Assembly (NCBI RefSeq): GCF_040207875.1
Contig: NZ_CP157942.1
Coordinates: forward strand, 1,054,001 to 1,118,000
Direction of reading: 5' to 3'
Source: Wolbachia endosymbiont of Armadillidium arcangelii
Lineage (GTDB): Bacteria; Pseudomonadota; Alphaproteobacteria; Rickettsiales; Anaplasmataceae
DNA: 64,000 bases
Numbering within the stretch: the stretch's first letter is position 1; every line of letters starts with the position of its first letter. Below, one piece after another: positions 49,680-59,576 of this stretch. A program made the position numbers and the translations under genes. Below the pieces are notes generated by a model. That model saw only the letters and a program-made list of their open reading frames with translations. It was not told the origin of the DNA and did no database searches.

Positions 49680-50842
49680 CTTACTATTACCCACAAATAT
49701 AAATGGACTTATAAATAAAGTATTAGAATATTAAAGTTTGCAAATATTGAGGGTATAAAAATGGCAAGTGGGTTGGGAATTATCTCAAGAAAACGTAGTA
49801 AAGGTGTTATGCTGCATACAGCTTTTGCTGTTAGTACAGAAGGCTTGGCATTAGGAATAAAAAATTTACTCGAGACCACCTGTTTCTGAAGAAGCCAAAG
49901 AGCTAAAAGAGAGGAATCGTAAAAGAGCACATATTGAAGATAAAGAAAGTATAAAGTGGCTAGAAAGCCTAAGGAAAACAGATAGCATATATAGACTCAA
50001 CTAAAACTGAAGCTATAACTGTATGTGATAGAGAGGCAGATATTTATGAATTTTTTGAACTTGCACGTAATCTTAACTCAGCAGTTTTAGTAAGAGCTTC
50101 CAAAGATCGAGATATAAATAGAAAATCCAGATTTTCCAACGATAAACAAAAATTATGGAATTTTTTGAAGACTTCTCTAGCATTGGTACAATAGAAATTG
50201 AAATCCCTGCTAGAGATAATAAGCCAAAAAGAACAGCATGTTTAGAGGTTAAGTTTGGGAAGTTTATGATGGATCCGCCTAAAAGGCACATAAGGTATAA
50301 AGAGTTATATAACCTACCACTTTATGCAGTTTATGGTGTTCTGTCCTCCTGAAGCAAGTCCGCTAGAGTGGATGCTTTTAACGAATCTTCCTGTTAATAC
50401 TTTTGATGAGGCAGTTGAAAAGGTTAGTTGGTATTGTCTTAGATGGAAGATAGAGATACTTCATAAAATTTTAAAATCTGGCCTTAAAGTTGAAGAATGT
50501 AGACTTGAAACAGCAGAAAGATTAATGAGGTATTTAACGGTTATGAGTGTTATTGCTTGGAGAATTTTTTTTATTACAACAATTGCAAGAACCAATCCAA
50601 CACTACTTTATTAGCTGAAGAAGAGTGGAAAGTTTTATACGCGAAAATACACAAATGCCCAAATGTAACTCCTACTATAAAAGAGGTTGTTTCATGGATT
50701 GCTCAGCTTGGAGGCCACTTAGCCAGAAAAAATGACCCAGAACCTGGACCTATTACCCTTTGGAAAGGATGGAGACGTCTCTTTGATTTATCAGAAGGAT
50801 GGAGGCTTGCTACTGAACTTTATACTTGTGGGTAATAGTAAG
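49680..50842 (+). mobile_element. Tn5-like decayed element, copy 2
   Basis: 1163 bases, ends CTTACTATTACCCA and TGGGTAATAGTAAG, the same length and the same breaks as 8566-9728. The visible difference is near the end (LYTCG here, LYTYG there). Transposase pieces: MASGLGIISRKRSKGVMLHT, NTFDEAVEKVSWYCLRWKIE and WIAQLGGHLARKNDPEPGPI. Left and right flanks do not show a repeat. It begins 22 bases after IS4 copy 3. Confidence 0.85.
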
Positions 50843-50980
50843 GTTCTCGACCCTACGTTGAAAAATCCAATAAAGGAATAAAAATACAATTTTTTTATTG
50901 TACTGTAAGCAAATATACTTTTAACTTTATTATTAATCTATTACGATGTTAAACAGATATTTTCAAAACAATGAATAAAA

Positions 50981-52399
50981 ATGAGATCTTGTAAGTTTTT
51001 AGAAAAAGTATTATGTGAGGTAAGGAATATCGAAAATACACTCAAAGTACTAAGCACAAGCCAATTGGATATAGAGGATAAGATCGAACAAATGTGTCTT
51101 CTAGAGGAAATTAGACATGAAATTATCTCTCATGATGCAATAAAAGAATCATTAGCAGATGCTCTTAGCAATACTAAGGGTGCAGACGCTACGCAGCTAA
51201 AGTTAATAGAGGGAATACATAAAAGCAATAGTGCTATTCCTGTTGATTTAGTCAAATCTTTGTCCAAAGCTAAGATTGAATGTCAAAATTTATGGAAGCT
51301 ATCTAATTATGAAGTCAGTAACTTAGAAAAGCTAAAAGAACGCTTTGCTGATCTAATCAAACTTATTCGTGAAGTAGCTTCTATAAAATCGCAGCAATTA
51401 AAGTGCTCAAAATATGACTCACTGCTTGCTGACTATGACTCTAATATCACAGAAAAGAACATAAAGGAAATATTTCCTAAGTTAGGCAAATTTTTTAGTG
51501 AAAACGTAGAGAAAATAATTGAAAAGCAGAAGAAAGATAAGGTTACCAGTATACAAAAAGTTGCAATTCAGAAACAGATTGAACTTGGCTCGTCGTGCTT
51601 ACATCAAATGAGTGTTACACTAAATGAGATTTCCACTTCTTATTATGATCCTATAGATTATGATGAATCTGATTTTTGTTGTGGTTTGTTTTTACTTTTA
51701 CGGCATAATGGTTATGCAATTCATCAAAAATGTTTAGCGCAAAATTCTATAAAGAGCTCCATTACGAAACATGTTATGCATGAAACTCAAGGGTTATTCA
51801 TGGAAAGGATGATTGGAACATCTAGAGAATTTATTGAGTTCATCCAACCACACATAAAAGAGAAATTTGCTATAAAAGGCAAAACTAATAGCAGTGTTGA
51901 AAATTTGTACTTGATTTTCAATAAAGTAAATCTTTCATCTTTTTTAAAGAATGCGGATGAGTTCACTTTATTAGCACATATTATGATGAGAACTAAGTTA
52001 GAACAGGATATAATAAATGGTACGTTAGAAATCAAAGATCTGCATGATAGATGGCTTGAAGGTATTAAGCACTATAAAATTCCAGTAAAAGCTAAAAATG
52101 AGCTAGACACTTATTTTCAAGATGAGCATTGGACAAGTGGTGTTATAGGCTACTTTCCTATTAAAGTTATAGCATTAATCGCTGCTGTGCAGTTTTTTTC
52201 TTTCATTAAGAAGAATCATTACGAATGTTTGGATGCTATAGTAAAAGGAGATTTTAGTTTACTTATCGATTGGTTCTCTCAAAATGTATACAGTGCAAAG
52301 TATGACTTTTTGAAACAGCTAAAAAAGGTAACAGGCAGGGATTTAGATATTGAATGCTACACTAGCTATTTATCTGAAAAGTATAATTTGTCTCAATAA
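50981..52399 (+). CDS. Large hypothetical helical protein upstream of mreB
   Basis: 472 residues, no recognised domain. The sequence is mostly helical and charged, with heptad-like stretches (residues 1-60 and 100-200), a Cys-rich short segment ESDFCCGLFLLLRHNGYAIH near 225-245 and one moderately hydrophobic stretch, GVIGYFPIKVIALIAAVQFF, near 385-405. No signal peptide. The long intact frame and good codon pattern support a real gene. It ends 20 bases before mreB, on the same strand, so shared transcription is likely, but nothing links it to cell shape by sequence. Confidence 0.7.
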   Translation: MRSCKFLEKVLCEVRNIENTLKVLSTSQLDIEDKIEQMCLLEEIRHEIISHDAIKESLADALSNTKGADATQLKLIEGIHKSNSAIPVDLVKSLSKAKIECQNLWKLSNYEVSNLEKLKERFADLIKLIREVASIKSQQLKCSKYDSLLADYDSNITEKNIKEIFPKLGKFFSENVEKIIEKQKKDKVTSIQKVAIQKQIELGSSCLHQMSVTLNEISTSYYDPIDYDESDFCCGLFLLLRHNGYAIHQKCLAQNSIKSSITKHVMHETQGLFMERMIGTSREFIEFIQPHIKEKFAIKGKTNSSVENLYLIFNKVNLSSFLKNADEFTLLAHIMMRTKLEQDIINGTLEIKDLHDRWLEGIKHYKIPVKAKNELDTYFQDEHWTSGVIGYFPIKVIALIAAVQFFSFIKKNHYECLDAIVKGDFSLLIDWFSQNVYSAKYDFLKQLKKVTGRDLDIECYTSYLSEKYNLSQ

Positions 52400-52419
52400 A
52401 TGGTTTTCTTGAGTTGTGT

Positions 52420-53496
52420 ATGAGTTTTGTTCAAAAATTAACCGGAAAGTTTTATAGCCTTTTTACTTTCAAAGGTTTGTTTGCTAGCGATATTGCTATA
52501 GACCTTGGTACTGCAAATACTTTAGTTTATCAGAAAAGTCAGGGGATAGTGCTTGATGAACCTTCTGTTGTAGCGAGAGTGAAAGAAAAAGGAAGCTACG
52601 TTCCTCGTGTTTTTGGTGAAAAAGCTAAGATGATGCTTGGAAAGACGCCTGGAGAAATAGAAGCGATAAGGCCATTGAAAGATGGAGTTATTGCTGATTT
52701 TAAAAGCGCGGAAGAAATGTTAAAATATTTCATACGTAATGCAAACACAAAATTCACTGTCAATAAACCTAATATTATCATATGTGTTCCATCTGGGTCC
52801 ACTCCAGTTGAAAGGCGTGCTATACAAGATGCAGCAGAAAGTGCTGGTGCAAACGAAGTATTCTTAATTGAAGAACCAATGGCTGCAGCAATTGGCGCTG
52901 GACTCCCTGTTACCGAGCCTGAAGGCTCTATGATTGTTGACATAGGGGGGGGTACAACTGAAGTTGCAATTATTTCTTTAGGTGGAATTGTTTATTCACG
53001 TTCTGCCAGAGTGGGTGGTGATATTATGGATGAGGCAATAAAGTCATATATTCGCGAAAATCACAAGTTATTAATTGGTGAAACAACTGCTGAAAAAATT
53101 AAGAAAAATGTAGGTTCAGCCAGTCTTCCAGGTGAAAATAACAAAGAGGGAATGATAATTAAAGGCAGGGATTTAGTGAGTGGCATGCCGAAGGAAATGC
53201 TTTTATCAGAATACCAAGTTGCAGAGAGTCTAATAGAACCTGTACATCAGATAATTTCTGCTATTAGGACTGCACTGGAGAGTACTCCACCTGAACTTTC
53301 TTCTGATATAGTTGATAGAGGAATAATTTTATCTGGTGGCGGTGGATTATTGCGTAACTTGGGTAAAGTTATTAGTGAAACAACAAGGTTACCAGTTCGA
53401 GTTGCAGATGATCCACTTTGTTGTGTTGCCTTGGGTAGTGGAAAAGTGCTTGAAAACATGGATTATTTTGGCCATGTTTTATTCAAGCAAGATTAA
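52420..53496 (+). CDS. mreB: Rod-shape-determining protein MreB
   Basis: Bacterial actin that forms membrane-associated filaments and directs wall synthesis. About 358 residues from the ATG at 52420 (a TTG at 52414 is in frame). Nucleotide motifs: SDIAIDLGTANTLVYQKSQG (phosphate 1), MIVDIGGGTTEVAIISLGG (phosphate 2) and GIILSGGGGLLRNLGKVISE (adenosine). The N-terminal MSFVQKLTGKFYSLFTF may be an amphipathic membrane helix. In Wolbachia, with a reduced lipid II pathway, MreB is expected to act with the mur gene products. Confidence 0.97.
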   Translation: MSFVQKLTGKFYSLFTFKGLFASDIAIDLGTANTLVYQKSQGIVLDEPSVVARVKEKGSYVPRVFGEKAKMMLGKTPGEIEAIRPLKDGVIADFKSAEEMLKYFIRNANTKFTVNKPNIIICVPSGSTPVERRAIQDAAESAGANEVFLIEEPMAAAIGAGLPVTEPEGSMIVDIGGGTTEVAIISLGGIVYSRSARVGGDIMDEAIKSYIRENHKLLIGETTAEKIKKNVGSASLPGENNKEGMIIKGRDLVSGMPKEMLLSEYQVAESLIEPVHQIISAIRTALESTPPELSSDIVDRGIILSGGGGLLRNLGKVISETTRLPVRVADDPLCCVALGSGKVLENMDYFGHVLFKQD

Positions 53497-53814
53497 ATTG
53501 TTTTTGAAGGTAGTTTATCGAATTGTTTTGATGGAATTATGTAATATAAATGAGATACCAGTGTCACGCACCAAGTAATTTGAAGGCAATTTTCATAAGG
53601 AAGGGGTGTCATCTCAGTGTCCAAACACTGAGATCCAGGAAACTTGATTACAAATAAATATGCTGTTTTAATGAATTTGTATAAATAGACACTAGATTCC
53701 AGTGTCACACACTGGAATGACATCATCTACTATGTAAATTTCTCCCAAATCAAAACGTTTGCACAGTTGTATGTTAGAATGACACAAGATTTGCGTTTAT
53801 AAATTAAGGCGATT
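53497..53814. repeat. Gene-free stretch with two palindromes
   Basis: ATCTCAGTGT / ACACTGAGAT at 53611-53620 and 53625-53634, and ATTCCAGTGT / ACACTGGAAT at 53696-53705 and 53709-53718. Both belong to the dispersed palindrome family and could act as terminators after mreB. Confidence 0.7.
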
Positions 53815-54927
53815 ATGCTAAAAGAATTTGAAATTGAACCTTTGTTAAAAGATAAAGCTCCGCATCAAACTAAGGCTGTTGTTGCAATGTCTGGTGGAGT
53901 TGATAGCTCAGTTGCTGCAGCACTGCTATATAACTTTGGGTACCAGGTGATAGGTGTGACTCTTCAACTCTATGGCACCGACGGTAATGCTAACGCAAGA
54001 AAAGGTGCATGTTGTGCTGGACAGGATATTTATGACGCTAAGCGCGTGGCTGAAAGTGTTGGCTTTCCTCACTATATTTTAAACTATGAGGAAATATTCA
54101 AAAAGGAAGTAATAGAGGATTTTGCGAGTACCTATATGCGTGGGGAAACTCCCATACCATGCGTAAGATGTAACCAAACAGTAAAGTTTCGTGATCTATT
54201 GCAAATTACAAAAAATCTTGGTGCGGATGTGCTCGTAACAGGACACTATGTGAGAAGGTTAGAAAAAAATGGTGAGGTAAAGTTGTGCAGAAGCATTGAT
54301 AAAAGTAAAGATCAAAGTTATTTTTTGTTTGCAACTACTGAGGAGCAGTTAAAGCTTTTGCGATTTCCACTAGGTGGGTTCTATAAAAGTGATATAAGAA
54401 AATTAGCAAAATATTTCAGCTTACAAATTTCTGAAAAGCCGGACAGTCAAGATATATGCTTTGTTTCCGAAAGCTATAGTAAAACAATAGCTAAATTAGC
54501 TCCACAATCTGTACAGAAGGGAAAAATTGTGGATGTGAATGGAAAAGTGCTAGGTGAGCATAGTGGCATAGTGAATTTTACAGTAGGGCAAAGAAAAGGC
54601 TTAGGTGTTGGGTACAGTGAACCTCTTTACGTGATAAAAATTAATACAGAGAATAATGAGGTTATAGTGGGTCCGATCAACGCGCTAATGCAAAAAAAGA
54701 TATTGGTCAAAGAGTTAAATTGGTTAGAGCAACCAAAAGAAGATATGGAAGTAACTGTGAAACTCAGGTCATCACATGCAGGAAGCTTAGCAACAATACA
54801 TTCAACTGACGAAAAAAATAAAGCCTATGTCATTTTAAACGACGATTACTTTGGCATCAGTCCTGGTCAAGCTTGTGTAGCATATAAGGGCGAACAAGTT
54901 ATTGGTGGAGGGTGGATATGCTCTTAA
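53815..54927 (+). CDS. mnmA: tRNA-specific 2-thiouridylase MnmA
   Basis: Adds sulfur to U34 of Lys, Glu and Gln tRNAs. 370 residues. The PP-loop is VVAMSGGVDSSVAAALL; the catalytic cysteines are in PCVRCNQTVKF and SQDICFV; GHYVRRL and NFTVGQRKGLGVGYSEPLYV are typical tRNA-contact and central-domain motifs. The C-terminal barrel ends GQACVAYKGEQVIGGGWI. A short extension of about 20 residues precedes the PP-loop. Confidence 0.97.
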   Translation: MLKEFEIEPLLKDKAPHQTKAVVAMSGGVDSSVAAALLYNFGYQVIGVTLQLYGTDGNANARKGACCAGQDIYDAKRVAESVGFPHYILNYEEIFKKEVIEDFASTYMRGETPIPCVRCNQTVKFRDLLQITKNLGADVLVTGHYVRRLEKNGEVKLCRSIDKSKDQSYFLFATTEEQLKLLRFPLGGFYKSDIRKLAKYFSLQISEKPDSQDICFVSESYSKTIAKLAPQSVQKGKIVDVNGKVLGEHSGIVNFTVGQRKGLGVGYSEPLYVIKINTENNEVIVGPINALMQKKILVKELNWLEQPKEDMEVTVKLRSSHAGSLATIHSTDEKNKAYVILNDDYFGISPGQACVAYKGEQVIGGGWICS

Positions 54928-55032
54928 TTTGGTAGCTTAATTTTTTAATGCAGAGTGTAAACGTACAATAATATTTATTGCTATTTTATCCTATATACCA
55001 TAAAGGTAATTATTATATTGTGGACTAGAGGG

Positions 55033-56250
55033 ATGGTTAAAGAAGTTGAAGAATTAATAAAAATTGTTGGTAAAGGCAATTTATTAGAGGCCTTGTTTAT
55101 TTTTTTAGGCAATTTTCAACATGCTAACTTAACTGGTAAAATAGACCACAGAAACCATATTGGTTTGTCTTCATTCGTTAGAAAAAAAGAGGAATCATTA
55201 GATAAATATTTTAACTTACAATTTAGTCTACAAGGGTTGTTCTTAATTTATACTCAAGCTTATAAAATTTTAAGCGGAAGTAATAATCTGAGCACTCAAG
55301 ATATCATAGATGAAATATATAAAGTTATTAAGGAGTCTGAGTTAGGTAAAGACATACACGAAATAGTAGATGGAAGAAAATTAGATTTACTTAACGTTTT
55401 GGCAAATCCAAAGAGATAATCAATATTTAAAACAGTAGAAGATTTTGAAAATAAGGTACTTATTGATGTTAGAAAGTTACTAAGTGAAGAAAATGCATTA
55501 AACGAATATGACAGAGAATTTGTATTAAATAAGTGCATTATCAGCAGCTATTATTCCATCCACAATATAAAAGTAGATAAAGATGTAGCATTGTTGTTTT
55601 CCATAGGTAGTCACTATAAAAAACTTTCATCATCTAACAAAACAGTAAAAAGAGAAGTATTAGAGCTAGTTGGGAGTCCGTTAATATTATTCTTAACTAA
55701 AATATTAGGATGTATCGATTTACCAAATGAGAATGGAACTACTAAATATACGCTGAACCGTGAAAAGATAGGTGGAGTAAACAGAACATTTAACATATTG
55801 GCAAATCAGAATAATCAAGATTTTTTAACCTTTAAAAGCATCGGCCCAATCTTAAAGCAATTGCTAGAAAAGCAAAATAGTAATAAATTTGAAGAAAGAG
55901 TAACAGATCTTAGAAATATACGCTACTTAGCTCCGCAAGAAAGGGGTGAGTATGTATTAGGTAGTAACAATAAACAAAAAGGAGGGTATAAAAACACGTT
56001 CTGTAAACTAGCTTTAGGTATGTTTATATTATCTGTTGGATTATATGCTGCTGACTATTTCCTTATGAAACAAAGGTTATTCAACTCAATAACAAATACT
56101 ATACCACAAGCTAATCTGATGGTTGCTGCAGTACTCACTATTGTAATAGTATATGCTTTATTTCAACTACTGAAACCACCGCAAGAACCACCGCTTTCAA
56201 TAATCAATGGAGCGACAAACGAGAACTTGATGCAGCATCATGTAAAATAA
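55033..56250 (+). pseudogene. Unknown membrane protein gene with a single in-frame stop
   Basis: From the ATG at 55033 (AGAGGG just before it) the frame is open to TAA at 55417-55419, and then stays open in the same frame through 56250 (about 405 codons in all). The part after the stop reads SIFKTVEDFENKVLIDVRKL, and then EYDREFVLNKCIISSYYSIH, clearly coding. Two C-terminal membrane helices, LALGMFILSVGLYAADYFLM and LMVAAVLTIVIVYALFQLL, are followed by PPQEPPL. No family recognised. One base change would restore it. Either a fresh nonsense mutation or two separate products. Confidence 0.65.
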
Positions 56251-56318
56251 GTTTATAAATGTAGCAACTTAAAAGTACATATTGTATAATGCTTATTCTT
56301 AAGTTAAGAAGGTAATTT

Positions 56319-56825
56319 ATGGATTTAAGTAAAATAACAGCGGGACCAAATGCGGTGAATGTGGTAATTGAAATAAGTGCAAATGCTGAGCCTGTAAAGT
56401 ATGAATTTAATAAAGAGCTTGGGTTGTTACAAGTTGACAGATTTTTATCTACCTCAATGACTTATCCTTGCAATTATGGGTTTATACCAAATACCTGCGC
56501 AGGTGATGGTGATCCTGTGGATGTTTTGGTGCTAACTCAATTTCCCTTAGCATCTAGTGTTTTAATATCGGTGCGTCCAATAGGCGCATTACTCACTAAA
56601 GATGAAAAAGGAGAAGATGAAAAGATATTAGCTGTGCCTGTTTCCAGTGTTGATAGCTATTATGACAATATAAAGGACTATTCTGACTTACCTAAAAACC
56701 TACTAGATAAAATTGCTCATTTCTTCTCTCATTATAAAGATTTAGAAAAGGGAAAAACGGTAACAGTTGGAGAATGGGCTGATGTAGAAAAAGCAAAAAA
56801 AATCATTGAAAAAAGTAGAAATTAG
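56319..56825 (+). CDS. ppa: Inorganic pyrophosphatase
   Basis: Hydrolyses pyrophosphate, pulling biosynthetic reactions forward. 168 residues, bacterial family I size. KYEFNKELGLLQVDRFLSTS, MTYPCNYGFIPNT and the signature DGDPVDVLVLTQFPL with its metal-binding aspartates are all present, as are VPVSSVDSYYDNIKDYSDLP and FSHYKDLEKGKTV. It is followed by tRNA-Ser. Confidence 0.97.
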   Translation: MDLSKITAGPNAVNVVIEISANAEPVKYEFNKELGLLQVDRFLSTSMTYPCNYGFIPNTCAGDGDPVDVLVLTQFPLASSVLISVRPIGALLTKDEKGEDEKILAVPVSSVDSYYDNIKDYSDLPKNLLDKIAHFFSHYKDLEKGKTVTVGEWADVEKAKKIIEKSRN

Positions 56826-56924
56826 TTTGCATTAGAGCTGCTTAGAAAAATATTGTTGTTTTTAATATTGCAGTTAAAAGCATTAGACAGGCAGTAAAGG
56901 TCTTGATATTATAGTAATTAATTT

Positions 56925-57018
56925 GGAAGGGTGGCCGAGCGGCTGAAGGCGGCGGTTTGCTAAACCGTTATACGATTGAAAAGTCGTATCGAGGGTTCGA
57001 ATCCCTCTCCTTCCGCCA
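56925..57018 (+). tRNA. tRNA-Ser (GCU)
   Basis: The acceptor stem GGAAGGG pairs with the 3' TCCTTCC. D arm GGCCGAGCGGCTGAAGGC. The anticodon arm CGGTTTGCTAAACCG gives anticodon GCT. A long variable arm (TACGATT / AGTCGTA) marks a class II tRNA. T arm GAGGGTTCGAATCCCTC. CCA is encoded at 57016-57018. Confidence 0.97.
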
Positions 57019-57224
57019 CTATGTCAAATTTCTGTACTCAATTGAGTGTTGATTATTTTTAACCATAAAAAATATTCAATTTTTGCGGTAGGTCTTACGT
57101 CTCCAACTATCTAAATTAGTTCAATATATCAAAGAAAAACAAACTGTTTCGAAAATTTTAACCACTATGTAGCAAATTTCATTTGATTAATAAAAAATAT
57201 AATCTAAGTTCTATTTAATTTGAT

Positions 57225-57572
57225 TGCAGCCCAGGTAATAAAATCACTGGAGAAAAAGTGTTTAGCACAAGAACTCGTAAGGTTAAGAATCGTGCTGCAG
57301 ATGCTTTCAGAATGGCTGCTCACTGTGTATCAAAAAGCAAAAGTGGAATGGGTGCATATTGTAGAAGATTAAAAAAGCACCTAGGAGCACCAAAAGCAAT
57401 TACTGCTACTGCAAGGAAAATAGCATGTATCTTTTATAGTATGTTGAAGTATGGACAAGAATATGTAGAAAGAGGAATAGATTATTATGAAACACGTTAC
57501 AAAGAGAAAGTTGTAAAAAATTTAATCAAAAAGGCACAGGAATTCGGTTATATCTTAGTTCAACAGGAATAA
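57225..57572 (+). pseudogene. IS110 type b transposase C-terminal remnant
   Basis: Reads NKITGEKVFSTRTRKVKNRA, MAAHCVSKSKSGMGAYCRRL, LGAPKAITATARKIACIFYS and ends GYILVQQE. It corresponds to the last third of the type b protein and is closer to the decayed copy at 23.9 kb. The 200 bases before it (57019-57224) show nothing recognisable. Confidence 0.8.
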
Positions 57573-57575
57573 CTA

Positions 57576-57868
57576 ATGGGAAGTTTCTTAGAAGAAGATG
57601 AATGTTACAATATTATCTTTAGGAAAAAGATTTATAGTACTTTGGAAGAGCTTCAGTTAGATGTTGATCATTGGTTGCATTTTACAATAGAGCTAGACCT
57701 CATTCTGGTAAGTATTGCTATGGCTATGCAGACCTTTTTTGACAGTATGCATATTGCCTACCAAAAAAATATTGATAACATTAGAACAGATTCTGATATC
57801 GGTTTTGACTTCGTCGATTCTTCTGTCAGTTAATTCATGCCTGTCAGATTAAGTCTGGACTATTACAG
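57576..57868 (+). pseudogene. IS481-family transposase C-terminal remnant
   Basis: Reads FRKKIYSTLEELQLDVDHWL, AMQTFFDSMHIAYQKN and FDFVDSSVS, the same C-terminus as the remnant at 6425-6790, then the probable element end CTGTCAGATTAAGTCT. It joins the IS110 remnant without a gap. Confidence 0.7.
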
Positions 57869-58545
57869 CTTAGCAAGTTTTGTAAAACTTACAGAGTCAA
57901 GAGGAATGAAAGTTTTAAAAAACAATGTATGCTGCAATCATAATAGTTTGGTAGTAACCGAGAGGTACTTTGCTGATAAAAAAAGGCAAATCTTTGGAAA
58001 TTTTTGGATGATCCTGCTGCTGACGTGCTGAACGGCAAATACGACATTATGTTGTTTACCGCAAAAATTCATATTTTACACAATCGAAACAGGAACTTGA
58101 GCAGATAATTTCGTTATACTTAACATGGAAACGAAGGGCCTTTTCACAATCTTCTATCTATCATTTCTTAAACCTCTCCCCTGAACAGATACATATTATT
58201 AGTAGTATTATGCATTTCTTTACCACCACTATTAGTTTAGAGCCAATTTTCAACGCTTAGCAATAACCTGAAATCCTGTAATATATAACATTTTTTTAGC
58301 AATCTTATCCCACTTTCAATAAACAATGATATTTTAAAAAGGACGTCCACTAGTCTAATTAAAAGGGGATAGACTAACAACAGAAAAAATTGTGTAAAAT
58401 ATCTTTGATACACAACTAGCTTGGTACTATGTCAATTAAACATAAGGCATTTCAAATTCCAACTTTCTTTCAAATAACTGTTTCTTGCTGTTTTTGTGCC
58501 TCAAAAAAATTTAGCTTACTTTTGCGCTAGTTCGTTCAAATAGCA
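57869..58545. other. Gene-free stretch
   Basis: No gene is supported. Short open frames have no family pattern. The sequence CTCCCCTGAACAGATA at 58175 resembles TACCCTGAACAGACA at 63640, a possible IS end fragment. The rest is AT-rich up to the murC stop. Confidence 0.45.
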
Positions 58546-59499
58546 TTAGTACGATTTACTTTTTTTGGGATGTAGAGATTTTCTAGGGATTGTCTTTTTG
58601 AATTCTATAGTATTTTGTTCAACATTGAAACGAGAGTCCAGTTTCAAGCATTGAAGAGACGAATCAAGAGCTGCTTTTGCCTCATTACTCTTAATTATTC
58701 GAGTAGTTGGCAATCTAATCAAGTTATTTTCGTTTATACTAATCAGCACATCAAATTCTATGCTATTATTGTGTTGTTTGATATTGCTAGCCCTAATCTT
58801 ACCGTTTCCAAACCCAAACGTTACAGAATTACCTTCATTATAGTCAATGTCCAAAAAATCAGGTAAAACTGCAAAATCCGCGTTGTTTGCAAATTGAGAA
58901 AATGCATTTTTGATGTCGTTAAATGTACCGTAATGGTCTATATGGTCGTCATTAATACTTGTTACAACAGCAATATTTGCAGGAATTTTTAACATAGTTC
59001 CATCAGACTCATCAGCCTCGATTAAGAAAATGTCACTCTTGCCAAATTTTGAATTACTCTGATAGGAATTTAATATTCCTCCCACAACTACAGTGGCGTC
59101 AGTCCCATAATGATCAAAAATGGAAGCAATCATAGCTGTTGTTGTTGTCTTGCCACTTGAACCCGAAACCGCTATCACATATTTACCTTTCATAATTTCA
59201 GCAAGCATATCTGACCTATGTAAAACGGTCTTATTGTTATTTCTTGCTTCAACTAGCTCCACATTATCAGGTTTTATTGCAGAAGAATGTACGACTATTT
59301 GAGCTTGTCTAATGCTACTGGCATCGTGACCAATATAGACCTCTATACCTAGTTTTTGTAACCTATCTATATTGTCGTTTGATCGCGTATCACTGCCTTG
59401 AACTTTATAACCGAAATTGTGAAGAATTTCAGCGATTGCGCTCATTCCTATTCCACCTATACCGATTATATGTATTACTTCTTTTTTAGTTCTGTGCAT
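58546..59499 (-). CDS. murC: UDP-N-acetylmuramate--L-alanine ligase, C-terminally shortened
   Basis: Adds L-Ala to UDP-MurNAc, the first amino acid of the peptidoglycan peptide. From MHRTKKEVIHIIGIGGIGMS the product has 317 residues, whereas MurC is usually 450-490. Present: the UDP-binding Rossmann domain (IHIIGIGGIGMSAIAEIL, GSDTRSNDNIDRL) and most of the ATP-binding middle domain (VIAVSGSSGKTTTTAMIASI P-loop, FLIEADESDGTMLK, TSINDDHIDHYG). The third, ligase domain is missing; after about residue 265 the sequence loses similarity and ends KSLHPKKSKSY. A 351-residue version from 59601 is possible but overlaps rlpA. Probably truncated or degraded at the 3' end. Confidence 0.85.
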   Translation of the reverse strand: MHRTKKEVIHIIGIGGIGMSAIAEILHNFGYKVQGSDTRSNDNIDRLQKLGIEVYIGHDASSIRQAQIVVHSSAIKPDNVELVEARNNNKTVLHRSDMLAEIMKGKYVIAVSGSSGKTTTTAMIASIFDHYGTDATVVVGGILNSYQSNSKFGKSDIFLIEADESDGTMLKIPANIAVVTSINDDHIDHYGTFNDIKNAFSQFANNADFAVLPDFLDIDYNEGNSVTFGFGNGKIRASNIKQHNNSIEFDVLISINENNLIRLPTTRIIKSNEAKAALDSSLQCLKLDSRFNVEQNTIEFKKTIPRKSLHPKKSKSY

Positions 59500-59576
59500 A
59501 TTTGGCAGTAGACGTTTACTTATTACTAAATTTATTATAGTATAATTTAAAATCCTCATGGCTTTCACTAAATACA

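Noticed and set aside
57837..58031. 64-residue open frame after the IS481 remnant
   Set aside because: It starts within the IS481 end and has no recognisable pattern.
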